Shown here: piece by piece, positions 43,536 to 55,292 of the stretch
Layout of the letters: the number at the start of each line of letters is the position of its first letter
How positions within the stretch are numbered: position 1 is the stretch's first letter
Source: Erigeron canadensis
Lineage: Eukaryota; Streptophyta; Magnoliopsida; Asterales; Asteraceae
Length of the DNA stretch: 64,000 nucleotides
Reading direction: 5' to 3'
Assembly (NCBI RefSeq): GCF_010389155.1
Contig: NC_057769.1
Span: forward strand, 25,730,735 to 25,794,734
Translations under genes and position numbers: made by a program
The notes under the pieces: generated by a model
The model's input: the letters and a program-made list of their open reading frames with translations, nothing else
Told to the model about the DNA's origin: nothing
The model's database searches: none

Positions 43536-43662
43536 CGGATTCTTCATCCGATTTTTAGGTTTTGTACTCGGATTCTTCATCCGGTTTTTGGTTTGGTTTT
43601 CTTTTTTTTTGTACCCGGATTCTTCATCCGGTGTTTAGTGGTATACTCGGATTCTTCATCCG
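43536..43662 (+). repeat. Four CGGATTCTTCATCCG stem-loops
   Basis: The 15-base hairpin CGGAT-TCTTC-ATCCG occurs at 43536-43550, 43569-43583, 43616-43630 and 43648-43662, each followed by T-rich DNA. A partial copy (CGGATTCGTCGG) lies at about 43504. They begin 30 bases after the stop of the antisense ORF. Confidence 0.85.
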
Positions 43663-44194
43663 GTTTTTATCGGGTGTTTTATTACCCGTTTCGTAATATT
43701 AGTTGTTGGAGCTGTCATCTTTTGCCTTGGTTGTTGTTGGATTCCTATCACCATATATGCCAATGTACTGTCTTGACGGCTTCATCAATGTCTTTCCTTA
43801 GTTGTATACATGAGCTTGTATCGTACCCTATATCATTGTGGGAGTTACAATATTTGCCTTTTTCCTCTTTCACTCATATTTACCTTTTTCAGGATTTTGT
43901 TGTATGAACTTGCTTTTTCAGCAGTTAGGCATATGCTTTGATAAAATCATAGGAGTATGATTTTGAAATGCCATTTCCTTGTTTGGCGTTTTTGGGCATG
44001 CATTCTGTTATAGTCATGACTTTATTATAATATGTTTTGCCTTTTTTGGCTTTTTGAAATTATGTGTGTGAGGTTGCGATTTTCTTCACCATGAATCATA
44101 TTTTTTGTACACTGGAGGGTTTGTAACCCGTCCTTTTATTAGTCCGGTAGGCGTCCCCACCATTCTTTGATAGTGCACTTTAATAGGATATTTT

Positions 44195-44290
44195 GTAAGA
44201 GTTGGAGATCTTCTCTCCTTTTCTCTTGTTCAACAATAGAGTATTTATTTGCACATAAGAGTTGAAGATCTTCTCTCCTTTTCTCTTTTT
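44195..44290. repeat. Direct repeat with CT-rich core
   Basis: AGAGTTGGAGATCTTCTCTCC and AGAGTTGAAGATCTTCTCTCC, each followed by TTTTCTCTT, are separated by about 60 bases in the region between integrase and the antisense ORF. Confidence 0.7.
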
Positions 44291-44335
44291 ATTTATGCAT
44301 ATACATATATATTAGATATATATATATATATTTGT

Positions 44336-44877
44336 TTAACAAAAAAACTTACGCAGATTTGTTGCGTTCCATGTCCTGTCGACGGGGTTGCCATCTGTCG
44401 TTGAAAGCTTGTACGCACCATTTCCGATGACTTTATCGACTTTGTATGGTCCTTCCCACGTTGGCCCCATTTTCCCCAGGTATTCTACCTGACTTGCGCT
44501 ATTAAGCCTGGGGATGTAATCATCGACACTGAAGCTGTCTAGGTGAACTTTTTTGTTGTAATATATCTCAATTCTTTGTTTATACGCAGCTTCTCTTATT
44601 GAAGCAATTTCCCTTCTTTCCTCTAAGAGGTCGAGGTTTATACGCATTTCTGTATTATTGTCTCCTTCATTTACGTTTGTCGTTCGACATGTGGAGACTT
44701 GTATTTCCGTAGGTAAGACTGCTTCTGATCCAAAGGCTAGGGAGAATGGGGTTTCCCCATTGCTTTGCTTGGGTGTTGTACGATGTGCCCAGAGTACCAG
44801 TGGTAGTTCATCCACCCAGCCACTGTGGCTACGTCCCAGCCTTTTTTCCATACCTTTCACAATTTGCTTGTTGGTTG
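44336..44877 (-). pseudogene. Integrase C-terminal fragment (gypsy)
   Basis: In frame on the minus strand the fragment starts abruptly at TNKQIVKGMEKRLGRSH and continues through GWVDELPLVLWAHRTTPKQSNGETPFSLAFGSEAV, a positively charged stretch and GKMGPTWEGPYKVDKVIGNGAYKL, the usual end of Tat integrases. The zinc-binding and catalytic parts are lost, replaced by the LTR-like insertion to the right. The fragment has no stop until its natural-looking end. Confidence 0.8.
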
Positions 44878-46454
44878 ATGATGAGCGTCCATTTTGTGAT
44901 AAAAACCCCTAAAGAAAGGCTTCATTTCTATGCTTAAATGAGTTAATATTCCGGAACTATCGATACTTAATGAATGATATGTTTGTGCAGGTTCCCGGAA
45001 GATGCGAGAGAGGGTAAATGACATCAACTGACTCAAGAAGGAAGCCTATGAAGTTACAAGACACAAGGAAGTGGTTCGGGAGCCAAACGAAGACTCAAGT
45101 GCAATTCAGCAGCCACCAGCGCCGCTGGACACATACCCAGCGCCGTTGGTGCTCACCAGCGAACGCTCTCCAGACCACAAGCGCCGCTCGAAGCTTCACC
45201 AGCGGCCGCTCGAAGTATCACCAGCGCCGCTAGCCCATTAGCCAGCGCCGCTGGCAGGCCCACCAGCGCCGCTGGTCGGCCCAGATCAGTAACCGACTTA
45301 AACACCTATTTAAGACGAACTAACCCTCAAAACCCTAAGAGAGAGCCGATTCAGCAGCCCTAGCCGCCCAGGAATAACCCTAGATCGAAATTGCAGATTC
45401 CAAGGAGGTTTTGGAGCATCTAAACACCTTCCGATCTTCACTCTTGGTCTAGATCTTTCATCTTTATTTACTCTTTGTCTTTGAACTATGTCTTTTATAT
45501 TCTCAGATTTTGTTATTCCTTTAATAATGCTAGGCTAGTAGGCTGAATACTTGTTTGGATCAATGTGATCATGTAGACGCTTATTGTTTTACTGTGTTTG
45601 TTTAGATTCTGTTGGAGTGTGCTTTACTGTTTATCGTAGATCCATGTTTATTAGTAATTCATGTTGCTATTGGTTTTATATCTGAACATATTAGTTTAAT
45701 TCTGATGATTGTCTATGATCATGTACTGGGACTAATATGCTAGGACAGAAAACAACTAGTCGGTCTATAACTAGAAGTAAAAAGTGATTCACTTGTAACC
45801 GAGGGATCCAGAACCATAGTAACTAGGGTGAATTGAACATGAAGCTTAACAATACCAGACGCGATCCTTTGACTTGGAAACGAGCACTGTGGTCACCGGA
45901 GGGAATTATATCTGTTCATGGCTTAAGAGCCGGGTAATCAAAAGATGAATTAGTAACACAAACTTTAGGTCATAATACTCAAAACAATGAATCTAGCGAG
46001 AATTTGTTTTAAAGGGTAGTGTGAGTCTAGCGACAACACTACTACTTAGGTAAAGTGAATCTAACGAGAATCTGAACCGTGATTAAGTTTCCAGCAGGCT
46101 AACAAACCAGTAGGATAGTATTTGGTCGTACTATGAGATCGGAGATGTCAAACAAGTATTTTAATTTAATTACTGATATTCGTCCTTTCAGAGTAGCCTT
46201 TTGCTACAAAGCATTTGGTTATATTTTCTTATTTAATTGCTAAAAATTAGTTTATTAGGAGTTAGTGACAAACCCCCAAACAAACTAGAATTACACGTAC
46301 TACTAGATTAGGTAACGCAACGCGTCCCTGCGAACGATCCTGTAATTTACCACTAGGCTATACTCAACTGATCGGGTTCGCTGCTCGTTAAAGTGTGTGT
46401 TAGTTTAGATAGTTACTTGTACAACATAAATTTTAAAGACTAAGAAATAAATAA
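44878..46454 (+). mobile_element. LTR-like insertion (possible solo LTR)
   Basis: Starts TGATGATGAGCGTCC immediately after the integrase codons for threonine-asparagine are broken, and ends about 46454 where the protease frame resumes. It looks like one long LTR: a GC-rich left part, an ACCCTAAGAGAGAGCCG leader-like region near 45335, and a right part with GCGTCCCTGCGAACGATCC, a phrase common near LTR ends. The flanking pol parts are not adjacent in an intact element (about 3 kb of pol is missing), so insertion was accompanied or followed by deletion. Confidence 0.5.
45113..45283. repeat. Dispersed CCAGCGCCGCTGG motifs
   Basis: At least seven copies or near copies of the near-palindrome CCAGCGCCGCTGG occur in 170 bases, spaced 10-30 bases apart, making this the most GC-rich patch in the region. 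It lies within the left part of the LTR-like insertion. Confidence 0.8.
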
Positions 46455-46988
46455 AAAACATACACCCATCAATTAATCATAACTTGATTTTATCATTCCC
46501 ACGTCTGATTTCGTTTAGAATAGTACCATGGCGTGGACTATGGAAGGTACCATCTCCATTCATTGTATAACTGGTCTTCCCAGGAGAAGGTTGTATGGTG
46601 AGTGTGCTCGTACTACAGTGAAATCTAGGGTTTCCGTCTGTGCAAACGGAGGGTTCCCCAGGGTAACATCGAGATCTATTTCCCCCAGGGGCCATACGCG
46701 GTTTCCGGCGAATCCTGCGAGTGGGCCTGTAGGGTTTGTCATTCTTGCCTTTATTGCTTCTGGTAATTGCAGGAAGCAATGTTCGTAAATAATGTCGCAT
46801 TCACTTCCATTATCGATATGTACTCTTCGTACTGAGATATCGAATATTTGTGCTTGTATTATTAACGGATCTTTGCTGGCTTTTCTGTCTCCCAAAGATG
46901 GAAAACATAGATCTCTTGACTGGATTTGCGAGTCTTCTGGATCTTTTCGTTTCATGCTTGCTTTATTAGGATCTTTGCCGGCATACAT
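46455..46988 (-). pseudogene. Gypsy aspartyl protease remnant
   Basis: Reads IIQAQIFDISVRRVHIDNGSEC (the retropepsin active site, with DNG where DTG or DSG is usual), then IIYEHCFLQLP and YNLLLGRPVIQ. In the same frame two or three stop codons interrupt the following conserved stretch MVPSIVHAMVLF...GMIKSSYD, at places where Gln codons would fit. It then runs into the LTR-like insertion. Almost no gag sequence remains between this and the 5' LTR. Confidence 0.75.
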
Positions 46989-47144
46989 TATCGAGATCTG
47001 AGTATCGAAACAGGGAATCTGACCGTTTTTGTGAGAAAAATTTTCCGGATTTTGACCTTTTTTGGTGCAAAATTTTCTGGATTTTAACCTTTTTTGATGC
47101 AGGTTGTGGTGATGAGTAGCGATTGTCCCGAGGATGGCGCCAAT

Positions 47145-47536
47145 TGTTTGTACAATGGATTAGGTCAAGAGATTTGGAGGTGTTTGATGGATTGGACGGC
47201 GGTCCCTGTTGGTAGGAGTCTTCCTCCCTTGTACGCCAGTTTAGTTATGTTTAGATCTCTTAGGGTTTTTCCCGTGGATCATGTATGTGTTTTAGGGTTT
47301 TTCCCGTAGTAGGCATCATGATAATGATTAGGGTTTTCCCCCTTTTATAGTTGTTTTTTCGTGGAGAATAAGTCTCTCACGCATCTTTTATCTTTAGTAA
47401 CGATCTCCTTTATTTAAGGAAGTGATATGATCGTATCTTTTTATGTTTATCTTCTGTTCCCCAGGCTATGTGATATCCTGGGTGACCTTTAAGCCTACCT
47501 AGGGTGAGACTTTATTCTGGGTGACGGTGTACTCCA
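47145..47536 (-). repeat. 5' LTR of the first gypsy element
   Basis: 392 bases, partner of 42198-42590, beginning TGTTTGTACAATGG and ending GTGTACTCCA on the plus strand. The primer-binding-site-like TTGGCGCC on the minus strand lies directly beside its left end. Confidence 0.8.
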
Positions 47537-47754
47537 TGGTGTATTGGTGTAACATAAGAAAACTCAAGAGCTAAAATATAAATTCACAGTTCACGGTCCT
47601 TGTCTACAATTCTACATTGACTTGCCACTAAAGTGTTTTAGGAATTTTGACTTTACAACTTTTTAGGAAAGCGAAAATTTAAAGCAATCGGTAACAAGTA
47701 ACAACCAAATCAGTGGGAATAAAATCAACTCCATTATTTCGAAACTAGAGCAAT

Positions 47755-48055
47755 ACAACGGCGGTAACGGCGACGGTGATGATGTGTTTATTAACGTAAA
47801 AGTATTTTCATTGTGCTCAGAGATGTGATGAATTGTTGTGTTGGATATGAAAAGGGGGATGAGGGAGACAAATTTTGAGTTAAGGTTTTTGCTATGTATT
47901 TCTGCGTGAGAGAGAGATAGAGGTTAAAGTTTTTTAAGGGCATTTTAGTCATAGTCTATAAAATAAAAACAATGATGTATTAAGATGGAGGGTAACTATG
48001 TCATTTCAGGTTTTTTAAATTAAGGAGGAGTAGGAGAGTTTTTTTCATAAAGGAG
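47755..48055 (-). mobile_element. Decayed Helitron-like repeat
   Basis: Shares with copies b and c the order: GC-rich ACGGCGGTAACGGCGACGGTG, then a TTAACGTAAAAGTA stretch, an AGTTTTTTAAGGGCATTTTAGTCAT stretch and an A/T-rich end. Ends are too decayed to place exactly. Confidence 0.35.
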
Positions 48056-48998
48056 TATAAACAAGAAGAGTATAAATAAATTTCAAAAAACTTAAATTCA
48101 AAATAAACTAAGCCCATCTACCTTCTGGCCCAACTTTAAACCAAATTAGGGAAATAACATGAGTCATCAAATTAAACCATTAATCCTGTCAACTATGATC
48201 TGATTTGGCCCCCATCAACTTAAATACTAAGCCCACCAAGTTAATTTTAATTTGGGTAAATCATCAGCCCATTTTGTAGTTACACTTTAAAGTTTAAACT
48301 TAAAAGTTTCATATACTCCGAACGTGTTATATGTTAATTAGTTACGAGTATATATTATCTATTCATTAATTCACATAATCGATTGCAAATATTACAGCAC
48401 TTACAAGAAATCTTTTTTTTTTTTCCTGAGATATATCTATGTGATACGTATCTAGAACCGGCATCTGGTGAAGTAAGCAACCGACATTTGAAATACATTA
48501 AATGAAGTTTACGAATTTTACGCACACCAAAATTCAAGTTTTAAAAATTTCATCCAGTAAGCGAAGCGCCAAATCTTCGGTCTTTCTTGGTAGGGCAATA
48601 TAAATTGTTACTTAGATGGTACCCTTAACAAACTTATATAGTACAATTTCTCTAAAACATAACACTTTCGGTTTAGCTTCAGTTTTTAAAATTTTAAGTT
48701 AAACTACTTAACATCTTTAACCCGTATAGCTTGAATACGAATCACTCTTTGCTTACCCAATTGTATTAGAAGATTCTACAGTTGGTTTGTTAATGTCTAA
48801 AATTAGAATTGTGAAGAACAACAATAATGAGTTAGGTGTAATGGTTTTGATTTTGATGATAGGGCAAAGATGAGTACTTTATAACTACCTCCAAATTATA
48901 ATTAAAGATCGCAACAATTACTTCTATTGTACTCATTGAATTGCTCACCAATATGACCAATACAATTGTCAAATTTAATTTAATTTTTTTTTATAGAA
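48056..48998. other. Intergenic DNA
   Basis: AT-rich, no gene or repeat boundary recognised. Confidence 0.3.
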
Positions 48999-49433
48999 TG
49001 TGAGAAAGGTACACGCGCGTTGCGACGGTGATGGAGGTGATAGTGGATTGGTGATGTAATGACGGTGGCGGCGGTGGCGGTGATGGGGTGATCTACCTAA
49101 TGGGCTCCGCCCTTAGCCTTACGGGCTCCGTCATCGGATTTAAAAATTCATCGAAAGTATATCGAATGACCTCTCTAATGAAAGATCATGAAATTTCAAG
49201 ATCACCCTTATAACTTTTATAATTTGTCGATGTACGGTTTTTGAGATAAAGAATTTTGAATGAATTGGAGGAATAAATGATTTATGGAGGAGAGAGAAAA
49301 AAGATAATTGGAAGTGAGAGTTGAGGAGAGAGAAAGAGTAATATAATTATTTTAGGTAAATATAGAATTGATAGGGGGACATTTTGGGAAAGTAAATATT
49401 GAAACTTAAAATTTAGACATTGGTTTTTGCTTT
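48999..49433 (-). mobile_element. Helitron-like repeat, array copy 1
   Basis: Begins (plus strand) TGAGAAAGGTACACGCGCGTTGCG, has an expanded GGCGGTGGC run (about 49065-49080), and shares GGGCTCCG...TCGGATTT and the TCGATGTACGGTTTTTGAGATAAA stretch with its neighbours. Its right end is cut short exactly where copy 2 begins, suggesting copy 2 inserted at its terminus. Confidence 0.5.
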
Positions 49434-49874
49434 ATGAGAGCAAGTACCCGCGCGTTGTGGCGGTGAGATGGTGGGGTGATACCTAGGTCATAGAGTATGA
49501 TAGTCAAATGCCTTAGCCGTACGGGCCCCGCCCTCGGATTTAAAAATTTGTCGAAAGTATATCGAATGACATCTCTAATAAAAGAGCATGAAATTTTAAG
49601 AACACCCATACAATTTTTATAATTTATCGATGTACGATTTTTGAGATAAAAGATTTTAAATGAATTGGAGGAATAAATGATTTATGGAGGAGAGAGAAAA
49701 AAGATGATTGGTTGAGATTTGAAGAGAGAGACAGAGTATTATGGTTATTTTAGATAAATATAGAATAGATGAGAGGGGTATGTTGGGGATGTACTTAAAA
49801 TCAATATTGAAAATTTCAACTCAATGTTGAAAATCTGGAAGGAATCTGCTTTATAATATAGTATAGATATAGAT
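49434..49874 (-). mobile_element. Helitron-like repeat, array copy 2
   Basis: The best preserved copy: hairpin GCCACAACGCGCGGGTAC with CTCTCA end on the minus strand, and the start TCTATACTATATTATAAAGC on the same strand. Directly abuts copies 1 and 3 in the same orientation. Confidence 0.55.
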
Positions 49875-49876
49875 AA

Positions 49877-50279
49877 TATACGAGAGCAAGTACTCGCGCG
49901 TTGGGGCTGTGAGATCGTTAGAGTGATAGGTCATAGGAGGTGATATGTCAATATGTCATAGAGTGTCATAGCCAAATGCCTTAGCCGTATGGGCCCCGCC
50001 CTCAGATTTAAAAATTCGTTAAAAGTACATCGAATAACATCTCTAATGGAAGACCATAAAATTTTAAGAACAACCATATAATTTTATAATTTATCGATGT
50101 ACAGTTTTTGAGATAAAAGAATTTAAAAAAATTAGAGAAATAAAATGATTTATGGAGGAGAGAGAAAGTTGTAGGCATTGACGTATGTTACGTCAAGCAT
50201 TTTCATGTGTACATTATTGAAATTGAATATTGAAAGTTGAAAAGTGGATTTACTTTATAATATAGTATAGATATAGATA
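49877..50279 (-). mobile_element. Helitron-like repeat, array copy 3
   Basis: Starts (plus strand) ATACGAGAGCAAGTACTCGCGCG immediately after copy 2 and ends TATAATATAGTATAGATATAGATAT. A small internal duplication TATGTCA(ATATGTCAT) lies at about 49942-49960. Confidence 0.52.
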
Positions 50280-52331
50280 TATGAGAGGGTAATTTTAATT
50301 TGTATAAAAATGATTATTTTTCTTTTAGATATATATTCTTATCATATTCCACTAATTATCTTCCATTCATCACATCATTTGATTTTTTCAGATAACATCA
50401 TCTTATGCTTAAAAGGAAGTTTAGAAGGATGAATTAAAATGATGTACATTACTTTTGTTTAAATAGTTCAATCTAACGTCTAACAAACAAAATTACTGAT
50501 GCAAAATGGGAAGAATTCTTTAGGTCAATTTAACTAAAATTTTATATTTTTAATTTAAAATCTTATATATAATACAGAAGTGTATACATATATGATAATA
50601 GGAAAACCACGTAGTAATCACTTATATTCACACACGTACATATTTTGTTAGGTATTTTTCCTTTTATTGGTGGAACAGAACATGTTCTTTTAAAAAAGAT
50701 TCAAATATATTTGTCATAAAAAAAGGGGAAAGTGACATCAAGAATTAATTTTGACAAGGGTAAAATATGATTCACTTCACTTCACGTATAATTTCTTTAT
50801 TAATGTACTTATGTGAACTAGGCTTGATATTCTTTTGTTATTAAACTAGGTCCTTTACCCGTCCGATGTGTGTTTGTTTAAAAAAGTTTTTAAAAAAATA
50901 AAGGTTGTAAATATTTATTAATATAAAGCATAAAAAGAGAATTGTTTTTTTATCGAATAAGAAAAATACTTGGACCAAGAATTAGTTAAATAAAAGATCA
51001 AAACTTGATATTATTTTGTATGGGATTGGAGTTTGTGTTGTTTGGTGCAGTCGAGTTAAAAAAAAATAAATAAAAAAACAAATTTTAGTTAAATAAAATA
51101 AATATATTTAGGTAAATCACTAATTAAAATACCAAATTACCAATGAGATATATATTTGATATAAAATATATAGATATATAATAAATAAAGATTTTCCGAT
51201 GAATTTATTCACGCCATCTGTTTCATGTACTAATTAAAGTTTACAATACTATTTCTAAATTTATTTTACGATGAATTTAAAATTTTCGAAAACTCTTGCA
51301 TTATCACACACACTTTTAGTAGATGAAGAAATCGTGTCCAATGTAGATGTTTTGTCTAAAATTAAAAACCCATTAGAGGTAGACGACATGACACACCTCC
51401 TTCTTTGGTTTGTTGACTCAAGAAGATTTGACTTTTTTTCTTATGTCACATAAGATGTTAGTATTCTTGTTTTATTCTAAATCCATCTATATATTTGCAT
51501 GTTTATTTCTGTATCCTTCTAGATCGTTAAGCTGACTTGGTACACAATCTTTTTTCAAAATTTCAACTAGTGGTTGAAAAGTTCTTTTGCAATTAAATGC
51601 CCATACAAATACAACACAAATCCAATATATGGTTTGGAATTTTGGTAGGAGCTTCTTGGGGGATTTTATTATTTGTAAAAAATCGAGGTTGCAAAACGCT
51701 ACTCGTTGTCGGATTGGCTATGTTCTTGGAACGAGTATACAGATTAATAAGGAGTATTTTGAGAGTATTCAGATCATAATTATCGTTAACTTGTTTTGGC
51801 CGATGTTGATCGAGTTTTGAGTTCGGGTATGGGTAAATTGCATCGGTTGGTGTTCAAATATTGGTGACCGAGTTTACAACACTGTCAATTAAATAGTAAA
51901 AAGTATGTTGCTTAATGAGTCACAATGTCACATATAATCATAAGGAATTAAATTAAAGTTATAAATAAACCACTAACAAAATGATGATGATATGTTTGAC
52001 AAAAGTAGCTGTATCTTTTACTTGAAGCTGTAAGTTGTATCTTTTATTTTTTTTAAGTATTTTGTATGGTTGTTGTGACTGCAACTTTAAGAGGTATTTA
52101 TGTAGATATTTTTTTTTTGAACAATATTTATGTAGATTTTAAAGATTAAAAGGTTAAAGCTCCTGACACATTACTTCAAGTAGCGTTTCATTTTGAAGTT
52201 TTTTTTAAAATAAAAGCTAAAGCTCATCCCCTTAAAAACTCACCTATTTTCATCTTTTTTTTGGGGCAATTCTTTTTACCTCACATGTTATATGACGCAA
52301 GTCATCCACTCCTCCCAACACTCACATGTCA
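50280..52331. other. Intergenic DNA with weak small frames
   Basis: Mostly AT-rich. Two small plus-strand frames occur at 51271-51453 (60 codons) and 51597-51779 (60 codons, with a hydrophobic GILVGASWGILLFV segment). I recognise neither, and neither has splice partners I could support. They may be remnants of one decayed gene. Confidence 0.3.
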
Positions 52332-52354
52332 GATGACGCAAGTCTTGCGTCATC
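52332..52354. repeat. 23-bp perfect palindrome with TGACGCAAG arms
   Basis: GATGACGCAAG-T-CTTGCGTCATC is a perfect inverted repeat with an 11-base arm and a one-base centre. Another GACGCAAGTC copy lies about 40 bases to the left. The core TGACG matches the TGA-class bZIP binding site, but no gene start lies close enough to call it a promoter element. Confidence 0.5.
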
Positions 52355-52816
52355 TCTCCTCTCAACACTCACATATACAAAATCTTCATGCGCGCTATTT
52401 TCTCCAGTAATGCTTTTATAATTCACACAATGTTCTTCTTTTCATTTTAAAGAGCAAAAAGTTTAACAATGAGATAATAGATCACCCATGAAGTATTTAA
52501 ATTGATGCTATGATAATTACAAAGCAAAACATGATAAAAAGGAAATAGGTATGAAAATTGTCATAAAGTTATACATTACCAAAACTAATATGAGTACATT
52601 GAATTAAAACGTTAGTAACATTATAATAATGTTATTTATTGATCGTTTAAGTTAATTGAATCAAGGACATGCTGCTTGATTAGGATAACTATCTTTAGCT
52701 AGTTTTTTCTTTAATATAAATTTATCATGAATCATTATCATGGTTATGTTTGGCACAAACTTTTTAAGACATTTTCATAAGCTTTAACTTTTTATTTTAA
52801 ACTAAAAGCTCCTAAA

Positions 52817-53690
52817 GTAAAATGGTGTAGTTAGAAAATATATTTACCAAAATGGTGTAGTTTCAAAAATATTTACTAAAATGGTATTTTTTTTTATAAC
52901 AATATTTACCCAAATTGTGTTTTTATCAAATTTGTAACATTTTGACTAAAAACTAGATTGTACTTGTTTTATCTACTCTACTAAACTATTAAAACTTAAA
53001 AACTTAAAACCAAAAGTTTAAATTATGTAGAGTTTAATGTTCTGTTTCCTGATCTTCTATTAAGCACCTGTGTTTTTACAAATTTGTGCAGATTCTTAAG
53101 AGCATGCAATATATCATTAGTACAAATTGGTGTTTAAGAGATCTCAGTTTGTGGGGACGATTATTTTGCAATGATACCTTTTTTAGTTATATATCTATTG
53201 ATGTATATAATAATTTATAGTCTAATATAAAAATAATATTATGTAAATGGATAACTTTACAGTTTTAGGAGTGTTTATCAATGGAAGGAGGCAACATGAC
53301 TTTGCTTCTATGTTAACCTTTCCTTTTATGTAGTATTTTGTATTAAGAATTTATGTTCCTCTTTATGGATCAAGCTTTCAATCATTTATCGTATCTTATA
53401 TTTGACTGATTTGAGTGTTTTTGTTTTCAATTTTCTAAACTAATAAACTCTATTTTCTCCGAATAATACATATTGTGTTTTAGTTGTACCTTAATTAATT
53501 TAGTTTTTAAGTTTTAATAGTTTAGTAGAGTTGATAAAACAAATACAATCTACTTTTAAGTCAAAATGCTACAAAATTGATAACAATACCATTTTAGTAA
53601 ATATTATTATAAAAAACACTATTTTGGTAAATACTTTTTAAACTATACCATTTTAATAAATATATTTTTCAACGGTACCATTTTGGATAA
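52817..53690. mobile_element. Foldback element with long inverted arms
   Basis: Left arm (about 52817-53010) and right arm (about 53500-53690) are inverted copies sharing the repeated phrase AAAATGGT(A/G), ACTAGATTGTACTTGTTTTATC-like and CTACTAAACTATTAAAACTT stretches. About 490 bases lie between the arms. No transposase. I could not find a target duplication, so the ends are approximate. Confidence 0.55.
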
Positions 53691-54909
53691 AAACTCGGAT
53701 GACTTGTGCCTACTTCTAATGATTGATTTTATTTTTTAATATATTTAAAACTTTGTTATTAATTAAAAGTATTATATATAACTGAAAGTAATATATTTAT
53801 ATATATAAAACATATACACATATTTAAAAGATAAAATAAAACATTTAAACATAAACAAAATTACAACTAATTAAACATAAAATAAAAGTACATCAAAAAA
53901 AACAATTAAACATAAAACACAAGAAAACATAAAACTAAATCGTACATTTCTGACGAAGTTCTTGTTTGTACATTGCATGATTGTTCTCTATGGTTCAGCT
54001 AGGTTGGAATAATCGGTACTCAACACTTTCCAATCGTTATTTTCTTTAATTGCCTTAAGTTTCTTTTCCTTCAATTCAACTTTTTTCGAGCTCATATCAA
54101 ACAACTTGTCTAACTTAACTGCTATTCCTTCAAAAATCTCATTATACCTACCTTTCCCCTTCCCCTTGTCGGTCGATCCCAACGAGCCTTCCCCTCTCGT
54201 TTCTCTCTTAGACATGTCCCTACCAATAAGACGTTCTTGAAATGTCGGCGCCTCATCCTCCCCCTCCTCCTCCTCAAACGAGTTAAGGTCAAAGTTGATT
54301 ATAGCATCCGACCCTTAACTTGTCGTTGGATCGGCGGATGATGACGACTTAGACCTTTTGGCCGTGGGTTGACCGAGATTTCCCCTCACATTGATTTTTA
54401 CTACTAGATAGAACTTCAAACTTCGTCTTAATTTTTCCCAAATTTGGAAATGCCCAAATGCTTTATTATAAGTTCTTTGATACTCGGCTAAAGCCTTTCT
54501 AACACGGTCTAAATCATTTGCCCCACTTGCATGACCGGTGCGAGTATAGATTTGATTGAAATTTTGAATTTTTGGACGTATTTTTCTCCATTTGGCACTC
54601 ACGACCTCAGGGTCACGATAATCTTTCGTCTTTCCTTCAAGCGTCGCCAAAACGTCCCTTATTCGTAACCAATAAACCCCTTTCTTTTGATAATTTGCCA
54701 AAAAAAAAAAAAATCAAGTTAAACAAGTAATATGTAAAACTAGTGTTCAGGCTCGTTTAATAGACGGTTAGTTTTAAATATATTAATCAAAGCTATAAAA
54801 TTGGAATTCAAGTATATTAAATAGATACCGAATAAAACTAAAATACGTAACAAATAAACATAAAACGATTTAAATAAGACAAAAAGTTGAAGAAGTAATG
54901 CGCAATAAA

Positions 54910-55131
54910 CTAATCTTTCGGGGAAGGTCGATCATACATATCGGAATCATACTTATTATCAGAATAATCGATATCAAACGTAGGATCATCTTCTGATTTA
55001 TCTAAATAGTTCCATTTACCCTCATCAATGGTTTCATCATTATCAAGCATTTCTTCATCAACATCAGTTTCGTCAGAATCCTCATCATGTGGATTAAATT
55101 CTAAATCCATTTCAGCATCACTTGCTGACAA
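54910..55131 (-). other. Acidic open frame inside the interruption
   Basis: 73 codons very rich in Asp and Glu (MSASDAEMDLEF, DEDSDETDVDEEMLDNDE, DDPTFDIDYSDNKYDSD). It follows the RPA-like fragment on the same strand and could be part of the same captured sequence. I do not recognise the protein. Confidence 0.3.
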
Positions 55132-55292
55132 AATGTCGTCGTCATTACTTTTAAAACTTTACATAGTAACAGTATGATTCGAGCAACAATCAATCCAATA
55201 TCACAACTTAATCAATATGAAAGTTAAAGAAGAAACATATGAAAGTTAACTCCATATAAATATTGATTTCAGTTTACCTCTTTTTTTCAACT

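Larger units (their letters stand above)
42198..47536 (-). mobile_element. Defective Ty3/gypsy LTR retrotransposon, Tat type
   Basis: Two similar LTRs (42198-42590 and 47145-47536) enclose remnants in minus-strand order: protease (about 46988-46455), integrase C-terminus (about 44877-44336) and an antisense extra ORF (43134-43502). Next to the right LTR the minus strand reads TTGGCGCCATCC, a primer-binding-site-like motif, and next to the left LTR it reads TCTGGGGGGCTTGA, a polypurine tract. Gag is almost absent and reverse transcriptase, RNase H and most of integrase are missing, the gap being occupied by a second LTR-like sequence. An antisense ORF near the 3' LTR and this pol type suggest the Tat lineage. 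A clean 5-bp target duplication was not found. Confidence 0.75.

Noticed and set aside
43536..43662. CRISPR-like array of short repeats
   Set aside because: Only four repeats, spacers of unequal length and T-rich, in a plant retrotransposon.
46477..46800. 107-codon Arg/Pro-rich minus-strand ORF
   Set aside because: It is a shadow of the protease in another frame.
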